Shown here: positions 8,478 through 17,593 of the stretch, in pieces
How the letters are laid out: each line of letters starts with the position of its first letter
How positions within the stretch are numbered: position 1 is the first letter of the stretch
Source: Amorphoplanes digitatis
GTDB lineage: Bacteria > Actinomycetota > Actinomycetes > Mycobacteriales > Micromonosporaceae
DNA: 64,000 nt
Assembly: GCF_014205335.1 (NCBI RefSeq)
Contig: NZ_JACHNH010000001.1
Span: 124,001 to 188,000, forward strand
Reading direction: 5' to 3'
Notes under the pieces: model-generated
Databases searched by the model: none
Seen by the model: only the letters and a program-made list of their open reading frames with translations
What the model was told of the DNA's origin: nothing
Position numbers and translations under genes: made by a program

Positions 8478-9332
8478 CTATGAGGTGATGTCCTTGCGGG
8501 TGAAGCGGTAGAACGCCAGCGACCAGAAGACGGTCGCGTAACAGATCGCCGAGATCGCGCCCCGCACCACGTCGTCGGTCTGCATCGGGGTCGACAGCAG
8601 GCCCAGCCACGCGTCGCTGAAGTGGGTGGGCAGGAAGCTGCGGATCGAGCCCAGCGCGGTGATCTGGTCCAGGATGCTCGACAGGATCCACAGCAGGACC
8701 GCGCCGCCCACCGCGCCCAGCGCCGCGTCGGTCAGCACCGACAGCAGGAAGGCCAGGCCCGCGACCACCAGCAGCACCACCGCCAGATAACCGAGGATGG
8801 CCAGCAGGCGCAGCACACCCTCGCCCGACGGGATCTCCGCGGCGACCGTGCTGCCCAGCGGGTGCCAGCCGTACCGCAGCGTGCCGATCAGCAGGGCGGT
8901 GCCGGCCAGCGTGAGCAGCGCCACCAGGGAGTAGCCCAGCGCCACGATCAGCTTCACGCCGAGCAGCCGGGCCCGGGGCACCGGGATCGCCAGCAGGTAG
9001 CGCAGGCTGCCCCAGCTCGCCTCGCTGGCCACCGTGTCGCCGCAGAACAGGGCCACCACCACGACGAGCAGGAAGCCCGCCGAGACGGCGATGCAGAACA
9101 GGGTGAAGTTCAGGCCGCCGGAGGTGGCCAGCTCGACCAGGCTGGAGAACGCGCCGCGGCCGTTGTCGTCGTCGCCGTCCCCGCCGAACTCGAACGCCAG
9201 CAGGATGATGATCGGCAACAGCACCATGAAGCCAAGTGCCAGCTGGGTACGCCGGCGCGACGCCTGCCGGCGCACCTCGGCCATCAGGGGCAGGGTCTTC
9301 GTCGCCCGGTAGCCGGTAGCGGCCGCGCTCAT
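8478..9332 (-). CDS. ABC-2 type transporter permease
   Basis: 284 residues with about six hydrophobic segments: an N-terminal one (LALGFMVLLPIIILLAF), a pair around FLLVVVVALFCGDT, and three to four in the C-terminal half. The motif GDTVASEASWGSLRYLLAIP matches the cytoplasmic loop of ABC-2 permeases of the drug/lipid export type. It overlaps the upstream hydrolase-ABC fusion by 4 bp and is surely its membrane partner. Substrate unknown. Confidence 0.9.
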   Translation of the reverse strand: MSAAATGYRATKTLPLMAEVRRQASRRRTQLALGFMVLLPIIILLAFEFGGDGDDDNGRGAFSSLVELATSGGLNFTLFCIAVSAGFLLVVVVALFCGDTVASEASWGSLRYLLAIPVPRARLLGVKLIVALGYSLVALLTLAGTALLIGTLRYGWHPLGSTVAAEIPSGEGVLRLLAILGYLAVVLLVVAGLAFLLSVLTDAALGAVGGAVLLWILSSILDQITALGSIRSFLPTHFSDAWLGLLSTPMQTDDVVRGAISAICYATVFWSLAFYRFTRKDITS

Positions 9333-12106
9333 CGGTCTCCACTTCCTCGTGAGTTGTCGCCGACCAGGGCCAGGAACGCGTCCTCCAGGCGGCGGCGTGG
9401 CACCACCCGGTCCACCCCGACGCCGGCGCGCACCAGCGAGGCCACCACCTCGGCGCGCGGCGTGCCGTTCATGTCGATGATCAGGCCGGACGCGCCGTCC
9501 GGCGTCACCGAGCGGACGTTCAGGCCGGCGAGCACCGCGGCGGCGGCGTCCACATCGGAGACCTCGAGCTGCACCGACGGCGAGTCGCCGACGATGTCCT
9601 CGACCGGGCCGTTCGCCACGATCCGGCCCTTGTTGACCACCACCGCGTGCGTGCAGGTCTGCTCGACCTCCGCGAGCAGGTGGCTGGAGACCAGCACCGC
9701 CCGGCCGTCCGTGGCGTAGCGCCGCAGCACCTGCCGCATCTCCGCGATCTGCGGCGGGTCGAGGCCGTCCGTCGGCTCGTCGAGCACCAGCAGCTCCGGC
9801 AGTCCGAGCATCGCCTGGGCGATCGCCAGCCGCTGCCGCATGCCGTGGCTGTAGTTCTTGGTCCGCCGGTTTATCGAGTCGCCGAGCCCGGCGATCTCCA
9901 GGGCCTCGTCGAAGCGGGCGTCCTGCTCCGGCCGCCCGGTCGCGCGCCAGTACGCCCGCAGGTTCTCCATGCCGGTCAGGTGCGGCAGGAAGCCGGGGCC
10001 CTCGACCAGCGCGCCGACCCGCGACAGCACCGGCGAGCCCGGCTCAAGGCGGTGCCCGAAGACCAGCGCGTCGCCCTCGGTCGGCATCGTCAGGCCCATC
10101 AGCACCCGCAGCGTCGTCGTCTTGCCCGCGCCGTTCGGCCCCAGCAGGCCGACGACCTGGCCACGCTCGACCGTGAAGTCCACCCGTTCCACCGCGACGA
10201 AGCCGTCGCCGTACGCCTTGCGCAGCCCGCGGACCACCAGCGGCGTCTCCGCGTACTCGTCGATCGTGGGTGCCTCCTGGCGGCGCAGCCGGCGGCGGCG
10301 CACGGCAAGGACCACGACGAGCCCGGCCACGATGACCGCGATCAGGCCGGCGAGCACGTAGCGCCAGATCACCTGCGGGTTCGCGATCGGCGTGCCGACC
10401 ACCGTCGGCAGGGTGACCGCCGGCTCGACCGCGACCGTGTACGTCACCGGCTCCACCGGGCCAAGGAACGCCTGGTCCGAGGTCGCCACCGTGACCCGGA
10501 CCAGGTGGCCCGCGTCGATCCGGCGCACGATCGCCGGCAGCGTCACCGTGACCGCGGGCGCGGCCGCGACGTCGGCGGGCAGGCCGGTCAGCCGGACCGG
10601 GGCGATGAGCCCGCCGCTGAGCGTGGCGAGGCCGTTCGGGTCGACGTCGAAGAGCTTCACGAACACCGTCGCCGAGCCGGTCGGTGAGGCGACCCGGAGC
10701 CGGACGGTCGGCGCGCCGACCACCTCGATCGCGCTCGGCACCGGCGCCGAGTCGAACTCGGCGTGCTGGCCGGGCAGGTCGCCGGCCACGCTGCCGAGCA
10801 GCGAGCTGACCTGGCCGCCGATGCCGGGCAGCGAGGAGAGCGCGCCCGGGTTGCCGTTCGGCGGGCTGGCGATCTGCTGCGCCCGGCCGCCGACGGCGAC
10901 GTCCGCGCGGCCCGTCCCGGTCAGCCCCGGGTACGTCGGGTCGGAGTAGCCGTTGGTGACCAGCCCGCGGTCCAGCGCGCTGAAGCCGGCCACCCGCGAG
11001 TAGGTGAAGCTGTTCGCCGGCGCGTCGCCGCTCTTCTTCACGTAGTGGTCGAGCCACTGCACAGTCAGGAACTTGGTGCGGTCCTGGTCGGTCTGCGGTC
11101 CGGAGCCGCCGTCGTGGCCGCCGGTGAACCAGGCGACCCGGACCGGGGTGCCGGTCGCCGCGATGCCGCGGGCGTTGGCGTCCGCCTCCGACAGCGGGAA
11201 GAGGGTGTCGACCGCGCCCTGGATGAGCAGCGTCGGCGCCTTGACCCGGTCGATGACCGAGGCCGGGCTGGAGCGCCGCAGCAGCGCGGTCGTCGCGTCG
11301 TCCGGCGTGCCGGTCGTCGCCATCTTCAGGTACGCGGCGCAGACGTCGGCGGCGAAGCGCCCGCAGGCGGGGTCCGCGCCGGCCGGCCGCGGCGCGGCGG
11401 CGGGACCGCCGGGGAAGCCACCGGCCGACGACGAGCCGCTGCCGAAGAACAGCCCGGCCCAGCTCTTCTTGAACACGCCCGGCGCGGTCACCGCGGCGGC
11501 CGACTGCGGGAAGAACGCCCGGCCCAGGTCGTTCCAGGTGATCAACGGCACGATCGCGTCGACCCGCGGGTCCTGGGCGGCGAGCAGCAGCGCCAGCGCG
11601 CCGCCGTACGAGCCGCCGACCACGCCGACCCGGGGGTCGCCGGTCGCGTCGGTCAGCACCCGGGGCTGCGCGGCCAGCCAGTCCAGCAGCCGCTGCGCGT
11701 CCCGAACCTCGTAGTCGGGGCTGTCCAGGTGGATCTCGCCGCCGCTGGCGCCGAAGCCCCGGGCGGTCCAGGTCAGCACGGCGTAGCCGCGGTCGGCCAG
11801 CGACTCCGCGTCGTCGCTCACGGAGTTCTTGGTGCCGCCGAAGCCGTGCGCCAGGAGCACCGCCGGCACCTTCGCGTCCCCGCCGGACGGCAGGTAGAAG
11901 CGGGTGTCGAGGTCGACCGGCTCGGTGCCCGAGGGCCCGGAGAGCACGGTCAGGCGCTTGTCGACGGCGGTCCAGGACCTGCGCTCGGGCAGGGCGGCCC
12001 AGCCCACCAGGGCGGCGAGCAGGACGAGGACCACCGAACCGGACACCACCCGGCGCCGTGTCGCTCTGGGCAGGGCACGGCGTAGCCGGGCAGGCAGGGC
12101 AGGCAT
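9329..12106 (-). CDS. Alpha/beta-hydrolase fused to ABC transporter ATPase
   Basis: 925 residues. A first membrane segment (about 20-40) precedes an alpha/beta-hydrolase of the CocE/X-Pro dipeptidyl-peptidase type: oxyanion region LLAHGFGGTKNSV, nucleophile elbow VVGGSYGGAL, a later GGHDGGSG His region, and a beta-rich C-terminal jelly-roll to about 570. A second membrane helix (about 583-605) leads to a complete ABC ATPase (about 620-925): Walker A GPNGAGKTT, signature YSHGMRQRL, Walker B LLVLDEPTDGLDP, and switch His in LVSSHLL. Predicted topology places the hydrolase outside and the ATPase inside. The permease gene overlaps by 4 bp. The frame is continuous, so the fusion is not an obvious sequencing error. 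Confidence 0.9.
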   Translation of the reverse strand: MPALPARLRRALPRATRRRVVSGSVVLVLLAALVGWAALPERRSWTAVDKRLTVLSGPSGTEPVDLDTRFYLPSGGDAKVPAVLLAHGFGGTKNSVSDDAESLADRGYAVLTWTARGFGASGGEIHLDSPDYEVRDAQRLLDWLAAQPRVLTDATGDPRVGVVGGSYGGALALLLAAQDPRVDAIVPLITWNDLGRAFFPQSAAAVTAPGVFKKSWAGLFFGSGSSSAGGFPGGPAAAPRPAGADPACGRFAADVCAAYLKMATTGTPDDATTALLRRSSPASVIDRVKAPTLLIQGAVDTLFPLSEADANARGIAATGTPVRVAWFTGGHDGGSGPQTDQDRTKFLTVQWLDHYVKKSGDAPANSFTYSRVAGFSALDRGLVTNGYSDPTYPGLTGTGRADVAVGGRAQQIASPPNGNPGALSSLPGIGGQVSSLLGSVAGDLPGQHAEFDSAPVPSAIEVVGAPTVRLRVASPTGSATVFVKLFDVDPNGLATLSGGLIAPVRLTGLPADVAAAPAVTVTLPAIVRRIDAGHLVRVTVATSDQAFLGPVEPVTYTVAVEPAVTLPTVVGTPIANPQVIWRYVLAGLIAVIVAGLVVVLAVRRRRLRRQEAPTIDEYAETPLVVRGLRKAYGDGFVAVERVDFTVERGQVVGLLGPNGAGKTTTLRVLMGLTMPTEGDALVFGHRLEPGSPVLSRVGALVEGPGFLPHLTGMENLRAYWRATGRPEQDARFDEALEIAGLGDSINRRTKNYSHGMRQRLAIAQAMLGLPELLVLDEPTDGLDPPQIAEMRQVLRRYATDGRAVLVSSHLLAEVEQTCTHAVVVNKGRIVANGPVEDIVGDSPSVQLEVSDVDAAAAVLAGLNVRSVTPDGASGLIIDMNGTPRAEVVASLVRAGVGVDRVVPRRRLEDAFLALVGDNSRGSGDR

Positions 12107-12161
12107 GCGCCCACGCTAGCCGCGGGCGCCTGAGCAGGAGCTGTGAAGGCGGCCGCCGGTG

Positions 12162-12773
12162 CTAGCAGCCCTGCTTGTCGGTGTAGAAGAACCGCACAGT
12201 CTGGCCCGCGCCGGCGTCGATCGAGGCGACCTTGTCGTCCTTGATCCGGAAGAGCAGGGCGTTGCCGCCGTCGAGGGTGTACCAGGCGCTCGCGCCCACC
12301 CAGTCGTCGAGCTGCTTGCCGTTCGGGTACATGCCCTTGAGGGCGGCGTAGCTCGTGCCGACCTTCGCGCCGGTCGGGGTGGCGACCTTGGTGCTGGTCA
12401 CCGTCAGCCGCTCCAGCTTGCCGCCGGTGAACGCCAGCGCGGGGGTGTTGTACTTGCCGAGGCCCTTGGTGGTGGCGCAGGGCGCCTTCGTGGTGACCTT
12501 GCCGAACAGGCCGGCCTTCTTCAGCTCGCCCTGCGGCGACCCGATCGCGTACGGCCCGATGCCGGCGGCCGTCAGCACGTCCGGCGAGCCGACAGGCCGC
12601 GCCTGGGACGTGCTCTCGACCTGCGCCGCGCCCGGATCCGCCGACGCGCTCGGCCCGCCCGGCGCGCCATCGGTGAACGCGCCGAGGGCGCGGTCGTCCG
12701 GATCGTCACCGCACCCGGCGACACCGAGCACAGTGAGCAGGGCAACGGCCAAAGTGGCGTGACGGAACCTCAT
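12162..12773 (-). CDS. Secreted lipoprotein, unknown function
   Basis: 203 residues with a clear lipoprotein signal peptide (lipobox LGVAGC, Cys about 21). An Asp/Pro/Ser-rich spacer follows, then a domain of about 140 residues starting at VLTAAGIGPYAIGSPQGELK. This 'G-IGP-IG-S-ELK' opening and the closing AVRFFY-like strand (TVRFFYTDKQGC) are typical of actinobacterial surface lipoproteins of unknown role. Two Cys (in APCATT and at the C-terminus) could form a disulfide. It stands alone, 55 bp upstream of the hydrolase-ABC gene and on the same strand. Confidence 0.75.
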   Translation of the reverse strand: MRFRHATLAVALLTVLGVAGCGDDPDDRALGAFTDGAPGGPSASADPGAAQVESTSQARPVGSPDVLTAAGIGPYAIGSPQGELKKAGLFGKVTTKAPCATTKGLGKYNTPALAFTGGKLERLTVTSTKVATPTGAKVGTSYAALKGMYPNGKQLDDWVGASAWYTLDGGNALLFRIKDDKVASIDAGAGQTVRFFYTDKQGC

Positions 12774-12852
12774 CGCGGTGATGCCTCCCGGGGCAGCGAA
12801 CGGCGGCTAGCGTGTCAACCTAGTCCCCCTCGTCCAAATGGAGGCCCCCGCG

Positions 12853-15063
12853 GTGCCAGACGACCTCACGCTGACCGTCACCCAGCGGCCCGCGGCGCTC
12901 GACGCGCGCCGCGGCATCGTCCGGCTGCACCCCGAGGTGATGGCGGCGCTCGCCGTCAATCCGGGCGATCCGCTGCGGCTGGCCGGCCGCCGGACCACGG
13001 CCGGCATCGCCGCGCGGGCCGAGTCGACGGCGAGCCGGGCCCTGCTCTACGCCGACGACCTGGTGCTCGGCAATCTGGGCCTGCGCGACGGCGGCCAGGT
13101 GATGGTCACGCCAATTCCGGTGGTCGAGGCGCGGCGGGTCACCCTCGCCGGGCCGGCCGAGATCGTCGCGGTGGTCTCGCCGGAGATGCTGCGCCTCGCC
13201 CTGCTCGGCAAGGTGGTCACCGCTGGCGACGACGTCTCGCTGCTGCCACAGGACGTGCTGCCCGACGCCGGCCACCGGCCGCTTGTCGAGGCCGCCCGGC
13301 GCAGCCTCGCGAACCGCGTCGGCTACGCCTGGACCAGCACGCTGCTCACCGTCGTCGCGCTCGAGGGCGGCGAGTCCGCGCTTGTCACAATGGACACGGT
13401 GGTCGGCTGGCAGGACGGGCAGTTCTCCTCCGTACGCGATCAGGCCGCGCCCGTGGCGGCGGCGGGCCGGCCGGCGTCCACCGACCCGGACACGCCCCCG
13501 CCCAGCCTGGGCGACCTGCCCGGCCTGCGGGCGCAGGCGCAGGAGCTCGTCGAGCTGCTCGACCTCGGCTTCCACCACCGCGAGGTGCTCGGCCGGCTCG
13601 GCACCACCGTCTCGCTCGGCGTGCTCGTCAGCGGGCCGGCCGGCTCGGGCAAGTCGGCGCTGGTCCGCGCGGTCGCCGCCGAGGTGGGCGCGACCGTGCG
13701 GTCCGTCTGGGGGCCGGAGCTGGCCGCGCTGACGAACGACTCCGCGGCGACCCGGCTGCGCGGCCTGGCCCGTGACGTGCGCGAGGCCGGGTCGGCCGTG
13801 CTGCTGATCGCCGACGTCGAAGCGCTCGCGCCCCGCGACGACCCGGGCCCGTTGGCGACCGTCTTCCGCCAGGTCCTCGCGGAGCTGCTGAAGTCGGGCG
13901 GCGCCGTGGTGTGCACGACGAGCCGGCCCGAGGCGGTCGATCCCGGGCTGCGTGCGCCGGATCTGCTCGCCGTCCAGCTCGCCGTGCCGCTGCCGGACGC
14001 GGCGATGCGGCTCGAGCAGCTGCGGGTGCTGACCCGCGGCATGCCGCTGGCGGAGGACGTGCGGCTGGACGACGTCTCCGGGCGTACGCCCGGGTTCGTC
14101 GCCGCCGACCTGGGTGCCCTGGCCCGCGAGGCCGGGGTCCGCGCGGCCCTGCGCCAGAAGGACGCCGAGTCGCCGACCGTGGCGATGGCCGACTTCGAGG
14201 CCGCGCTCGACGTGGTCCGGCCGACCTCGATGGCCGACTCGACGCTCGAGGTGGCGCAGGTGACCCTTGACGACGTCGGCGACATGGTCGAGGTGAAGCA
14301 GACCCTCACGGAGTCGGTGCTGTGGCCGCTGACCTATCCGGACACGTTCGCCCGGCTGGGCGTGCAGCCGCCGCGCGGCGTCCTGCTGTACGGCCCGCCC
14401 GGCTGCGGCAAGACGTACCTGGTCAAGGCGATTGCCGGCACGGGCAAGGCGAACGTGCTCTCGGTCAAGGGCGCCGAGCTGCTCAGCAAGTGGGTCGGCG
14501 ACAGCGAGCGGGCCGTACGGGAGCTGTTCCGGCGTGCCCGGGAGGCCGCGCCGACGCTTGTCTTCCTTGACGAGGTCGACGCGCTCGCGCCGACCCGCGG
14601 CCAGGCCACCGACGGCGGCACCACCGACCGGGTGGTCGCCGCGCTGCTTACCGAGCTGGACGGCGTCGAGTCGCTGCGCAACGTGGTGGTGATCGGCGCG
14701 ACGAACCGGCCCGACCTGATCGACCCGGCGCTGCTGCGCCCGGGCCGGCTGGAGCGCCTGGTCTTCGTGCCCCCGCCGGACGCACCCGCGCGTGCCGCGA
14801 TCCTGCGGGCGTCGGCCCGGTCGGTGCCGCTCGACGGCGCGGTGGATCTCGACGAGCTCGGCGCCGCGCTGGAGGGTTACTCGGCCGCGGACTGCGCCGC
14901 GCTGATCCGCGAGGCCGCGCTCGCCGCGATGCGCGAGTCGCTGGACGCCTCGACGGTGACCGCGGCGCACGTCGGCATCGCCCGCGGCCGGGTGCGTGCC
15001 TCGCTGGACCCGGTGCAGGTCGCCTGGCTGGAGGCGTACGCCTCGACGCACGCGCCGGGCTAG
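12853..15063 (+). CDS. CDC48/VCP-like double AAA+ ATPase with degenerate first ATPase domain
   Basis: 736 residues from GTG 12853, preferred over ATG 12838 because GGAGG lies 8 bases upstream. An N-terminal double-psi-barrel-like substrate domain (about 1-190) is followed by D1 and D2. D1 has a good Walker A (GPAGSGKSALV, about 260) but its Walker B reads LLIADVEAL instead of the hhhhDE form, and the 'RPGR' arginine-finger region is replaced by LRAPDLLAV. D2 is intact: GPPGCGKTYLV, VFLDEVDALAPTRG and LLRPGRLERL. CDC48-type ATPases unfold or extract proteins as hexamers. D1 probably binds nucleotide but hydrolyses poorly. Convergent, 4-bp overlapping with the DUF3263 gene. Confidence 0.9.
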   Translation: MPDDLTLTVTQRPAALDARRGIVRLHPEVMAALAVNPGDPLRLAGRRTTAGIAARAESTASRALLYADDLVLGNLGLRDGGQVMVTPIPVVEARRVTLAGPAEIVAVVSPEMLRLALLGKVVTAGDDVSLLPQDVLPDAGHRPLVEAARRSLANRVGYAWTSTLLTVVALEGGESALVTMDTVVGWQDGQFSSVRDQAAPVAAAGRPASTDPDTPPPSLGDLPGLRAQAQELVELLDLGFHHREVLGRLGTTVSLGVLVSGPAGSGKSALVRAVAAEVGATVRSVWGPELAALTNDSAATRLRGLARDVREAGSAVLLIADVEALAPRDDPGPLATVFRQVLAELLKSGGAVVCTTSRPEAVDPGLRAPDLLAVQLAVPLPDAAMRLEQLRVLTRGMPLAEDVRLDDVSGRTPGFVAADLGALAREAGVRAALRQKDAESPTVAMADFEAALDVVRPTSMADSTLEVAQVTLDDVGDMVEVKQTLTESVLWPLTYPDTFARLGVQPPRGVLLYGPPGCGKTYLVKAIAGTGKANVLSVKGAELLSKWVGDSERAVRELFRRAREAAPTLVFLDEVDALAPTRGQATDGGTTDRVVAALLTELDGVESLRNVVVIGATNRPDLIDPALLRPGRLERLVFVPPPDAPARAAILRASARSVPLDGAVDLDELGAALEGYSAADCAALIREAALAAMRESLDASTVTAAHVGIARGRVRASLDPVQVAWLEAYASTHAPG

Positions 15064-15356
15064 CGCCGGCGGGTGCGGGCCCGGGTCGAGCGCAGGCGGC
15101 GCAGCCGGCCGATGAGGACCGGGTCGTGCTCCAGTGCCGCCGGGTTGTCCAGCAGGGCGTTGAGCAGCTGGTAGTAGCGCGTGGACGACAGTCCGAACGC
15201 GTCCCGGATCGCTTGTTCCTTGGCGCCGGCGTGCTTCCACCACTTGCTCTCGAACGCGAGGATCTCGACCTCGCGGTCGGTGAGCGCGGGCGAGGGGGCG
15301 GTCTCGGCCTCGCGGGGCACCGGGACCTGCTGGTTGAGTTCGGCGTCGGGCTGCAT
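15060..15356 (-). CDS. DUF3263 protein
   Basis: 98 residues from the ATG at 15356, supported by AGGAG six bases upstream; a longer in-frame start exists but lacks this. The core ALTDREVEILAFESKWWKHA followed by KEQAIRDAFGLSSTRYYQLLN matches DUF3263, a small actinobacterial family with a helix-turn-helix-like region. The tail is Arg-rich. Its role is not established; DNA binding is plausible. The 3' end overlaps that of the AAA ATPase by 4 bp. Confidence 0.88.
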   Translation of the reverse strand: MQPDAELNQQVPVPREAETAPSPALTDREVEILAFESKWWKHAGAKEQAIRDAFGLSSTRYYQLLNALLDNPAALEHDPVLIGRLRRLRSTRARTRRR

Positions 15357-15469
15357 GGCGCTCCTGGGCGGTGGGAGAGCACGCACAGATGTACGAAGGG
15401 GATCGCCAGCATAGTGGCAGCCGCCGATCCCCGCCGTCCGAGTGTGTGCCTGACCCAGCCGAAACTACC

Positions 15470-16486
15470 TTACGTAATGTCTCTGCTACGCATAGTCCAC
15501 ATGGCTGCACCTACAACGAGAACGGCCAGCGCCAGCAGCGCCCCGCCCGCCATCGGCCAGGTGATCGTGAACGTGTCGGTCACGCAGCCCGTCGCGCTCG
15601 AGTAGACGCAGGTGTCCCAGTCGGTCACCTCCGCCAACTTGTCCATCCAGGCCAGGATCCAGAGCGGTGCGAGGTACGCCTCGGCGAACGGCGCACCCGA
15701 CAGGCTCAGCAACGAGTAGAGGCCGACCTGGAGCACGATGACGGCGCCGATCGCCGAGCCGAGCGCCATCGCCGTCTGCCGGCCGATCGAGGCGAGAGCG
15801 AAGCCGATCGCGCCCGCGACCAGCACCAGCACCAGCCCGCGCAGCTCCATGAGCACGAAGGACTGCCACGCGCCGGACGTCATCGAGTACATCGTCCCGC
15901 GCTGGGTCGCGAGCGCCACGAAGAGCCCGGTCCAGGCGGCCGATATCGGCACGGTCAGCGCGGTAAGGGCCACCAGCAGGGCACCGAGCTTGGTGCCGAG
16001 CACTCGGAGCCGCTGCGGGCGCCAGAGCAGCAGATTCATCATGCCGCCGCTGCTCCACTCGGCGCCGACGAAGGTCGCGCCGACCAGGAAGGCCATCACC
16101 GCCAGCATGGCCGCCAGCGTGATGATCATGTCGCCGAACTCGACCCGGAAGTTGAACGTCTCCTCCAGGTAGTACTCGGCGAGATAGTCCCGCCGCGACG
16201 GCTGGTAGATGTCGCAGCCGGGCGGGTGGTTCGCCGCGGCCGCCGTGCCGCGGGCGGCCAGGCAGGTCCGCATCTCCTCGGCGGCCGAGGTCAGCGCGCC
16301 CTGGTAGTCCCGGTCGGCCTGGGCCTGGGCCGCCGCGAGCGCCCTTTCCGAGGTCGAGTGGTTGGTGACGAACGTGCCGGCCAGGATCGCGGCCAGCACG
16401 AGCAGCGTGCCGATGACCAGGAACCGGGCGAAGCGGCGCTTGACGAGCCGCCGCGTCTCCGCCAGAAAGAGACTCACTGTCCCCAC
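15470..16486 (-). CDS. ABC-2 transporter permease
   Basis: 338 residues. An N-terminal membrane helix (LVIGTLLVLAAILAGTFV) is followed by an extracytoplasmic segment of about 95 residues containing two Cys (RTCLAARG, PPGCDIY). Then come about five further hydrophobic segments and the loop VGAEWSSGGMMNLLLWRPQR, typical of ABC-2 permeases paired with NatA/BcrA-type ATPases. Two more Cys lie in the last external loop (DTCVYSSATGCV). The start overlaps the ATPase gene by 13 bp. Exported substrate unknown. Confidence 0.9.
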   Translation of the reverse strand: MGTVSLFLAETRRLVKRRFARFLVIGTLLVLAAILAGTFVTNHSTSERALAAAQAQADRDYQGALTSAAEEMRTCLAARGTAAAANHPPGCDIYQPSRRDYLAEYYLEETFNFRVEFGDMIITLAAMLAVMAFLVGATFVGAEWSSGGMMNLLLWRPQRLRVLGTKLGALLVALTALTVPISAAWTGLFVALATQRGTMYSMTSGAWQSFVLMELRGLVLVLVAGAIGFALASIGRQTAMALGSAIGAVIVLQVGLYSLLSLSGAPFAEAYLAPLWILAWMDKLAEVTDWDTCVYSSATGCVTDTFTITWPMAGGALLALAVLVVGAAMWTMRSRDIT

Positions 16487-17466
16487 CCGCCGTTCGGTGT
16501 AGCCGGGGCCGTCACGGACTCGTCGATCTGGCGGTACACGCCCTCGACCGGCGTGGTGCCGGTGAGCTCGAGGAAGACGCTCTCCAGGTCGACGGCGACC
16601 GGTGCCAGTTCGCTGACGAAGACGTCGCCGGCGGCGAGCGCACGGGTGATCGCGCCCGGCTGGGCGACGCCGCTGACCAGGAGGTGATCGGGCTCGACGA
16701 CGACCTGGGCGCCGATCTCCCGCAACGTGTCCGCGGCGGCGGCGAGGTCGCCGGGCGACTCGACCCGCACGCGTACCGATGCGGCCTGGTGCTGGGCGAG
16801 CACGTCGGCGACGGTGCCGGCGGCCACGCGGCGCCCGGCCGAGATGATCGTGACCGAGTCGCAGATGAGCTGGATCTCGCCGAGGATGTGGCTGGAGACC
16901 ACCACCGTCATGCCGACGTCGGCCAGATTGCGCATCAGCGTGCGCATCTCCCGGATGCCGCCCGGGTCGAGGCCGTTGGCCGGCTCGTCCAGGATCAGCA
17001 GCGTCGGGTTCTTGAGCAGGGCGGACGCCACGGCCAGGCGCTGCTTCATGCCCAGCGAGTAGGTCTTGACGCGGTCCTTCGCCCGGTCACGCAGCCCGAC
17101 GAGCTCGAACACCTCGGTGACCCGGGCCTGGTCGACGCCGCCCGCCTCGGCCAGCAGGGAGAGGGTTTCCTGCGCGGTGAAGTTGGCGAAGAACTGCGGG
17201 CTCTCCACGATCGCGCCGATCGCGCCGATCACCTCGGGCAGGGCCTGCGGTACCTCGCGGCCGAGGATCGACATCCGGCCGCCGTTCGGCTTGATCAGTC
17301 CGAGCAGGGTACGCAGCGTAGTGGTCTTGCCGGAGCCGTTGGGACCGAGGAAGCCGTGCACCTGCCCCGCCTCGACGACCATGTCGAAGCCGTCGAGAGC
17401 CTTCCGCACCCCCTTCCGACTGCGATAGGTCTTCTCGAGACCCTGAATCTCCAGGACGGCGCTCAC
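16474..17466 (-). CDS. ABC transporter ATP-binding protein
   Basis: 330 residues from GTG 17466, chosen because GGGGAGG lies 6 bases before it; a longer frame reaches 17526. Walker A GPNGSGKTTTLR, signature YSLGMKQRLAVA, Walker B LLILDEPANGLDPGG and switch His VVSSHIL are all present. A C-terminal extension of about 100 residues (EELAPVAVDLESVFLELTG) is typical of the BcrA/NatA export ATPases. It forms a two-gene exporter with the permease that follows. Confidence 0.93.
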   Translation of the reverse strand: MSAVLEIQGLEKTYRSRKGVRKALDGFDMVVEAGQVHGFLGPNGSGKTTTLRTLLGLIKPNGGRMSILGREVPQALPEVIGAIGAIVESPQFFANFTAQETLSLLAEAGGVDQARVTEVFELVGLRDRAKDRVKTYSLGMKQRLAVASALLKNPTLLILDEPANGLDPGGIREMRTLMRNLADVGMTVVVSSHILGEIQLICDSVTIISAGRRVAAGTVADVLAQHQAASVRVRVESPGDLAAAADTLREIGAQVVVEPDHLLVSGVAQPGAITRALAAGDVFVSELAPVAVDLESVFLELTGTTPVEGVYRQIDESVTAPATPNGGWGQ

Positions 17467-17593
17467 GCCGAACCTCCCCGCGCTGGGTGAAATGACCTTG
17501 GTCACCCTACGCACACGGCGCCACAAGTCCCAGGTCGTTCCACCGTCGGTGGCCGTGACCCTGGCGGAAGCGGGGTCACGGCCGATCCGCGGG

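Noticed and set aside
12820..15510. An 896-residue frame antisense to the AAA ATPase.
   Set aside because: The plus-strand frame has Walker motifs throughout; the antisense product has none.
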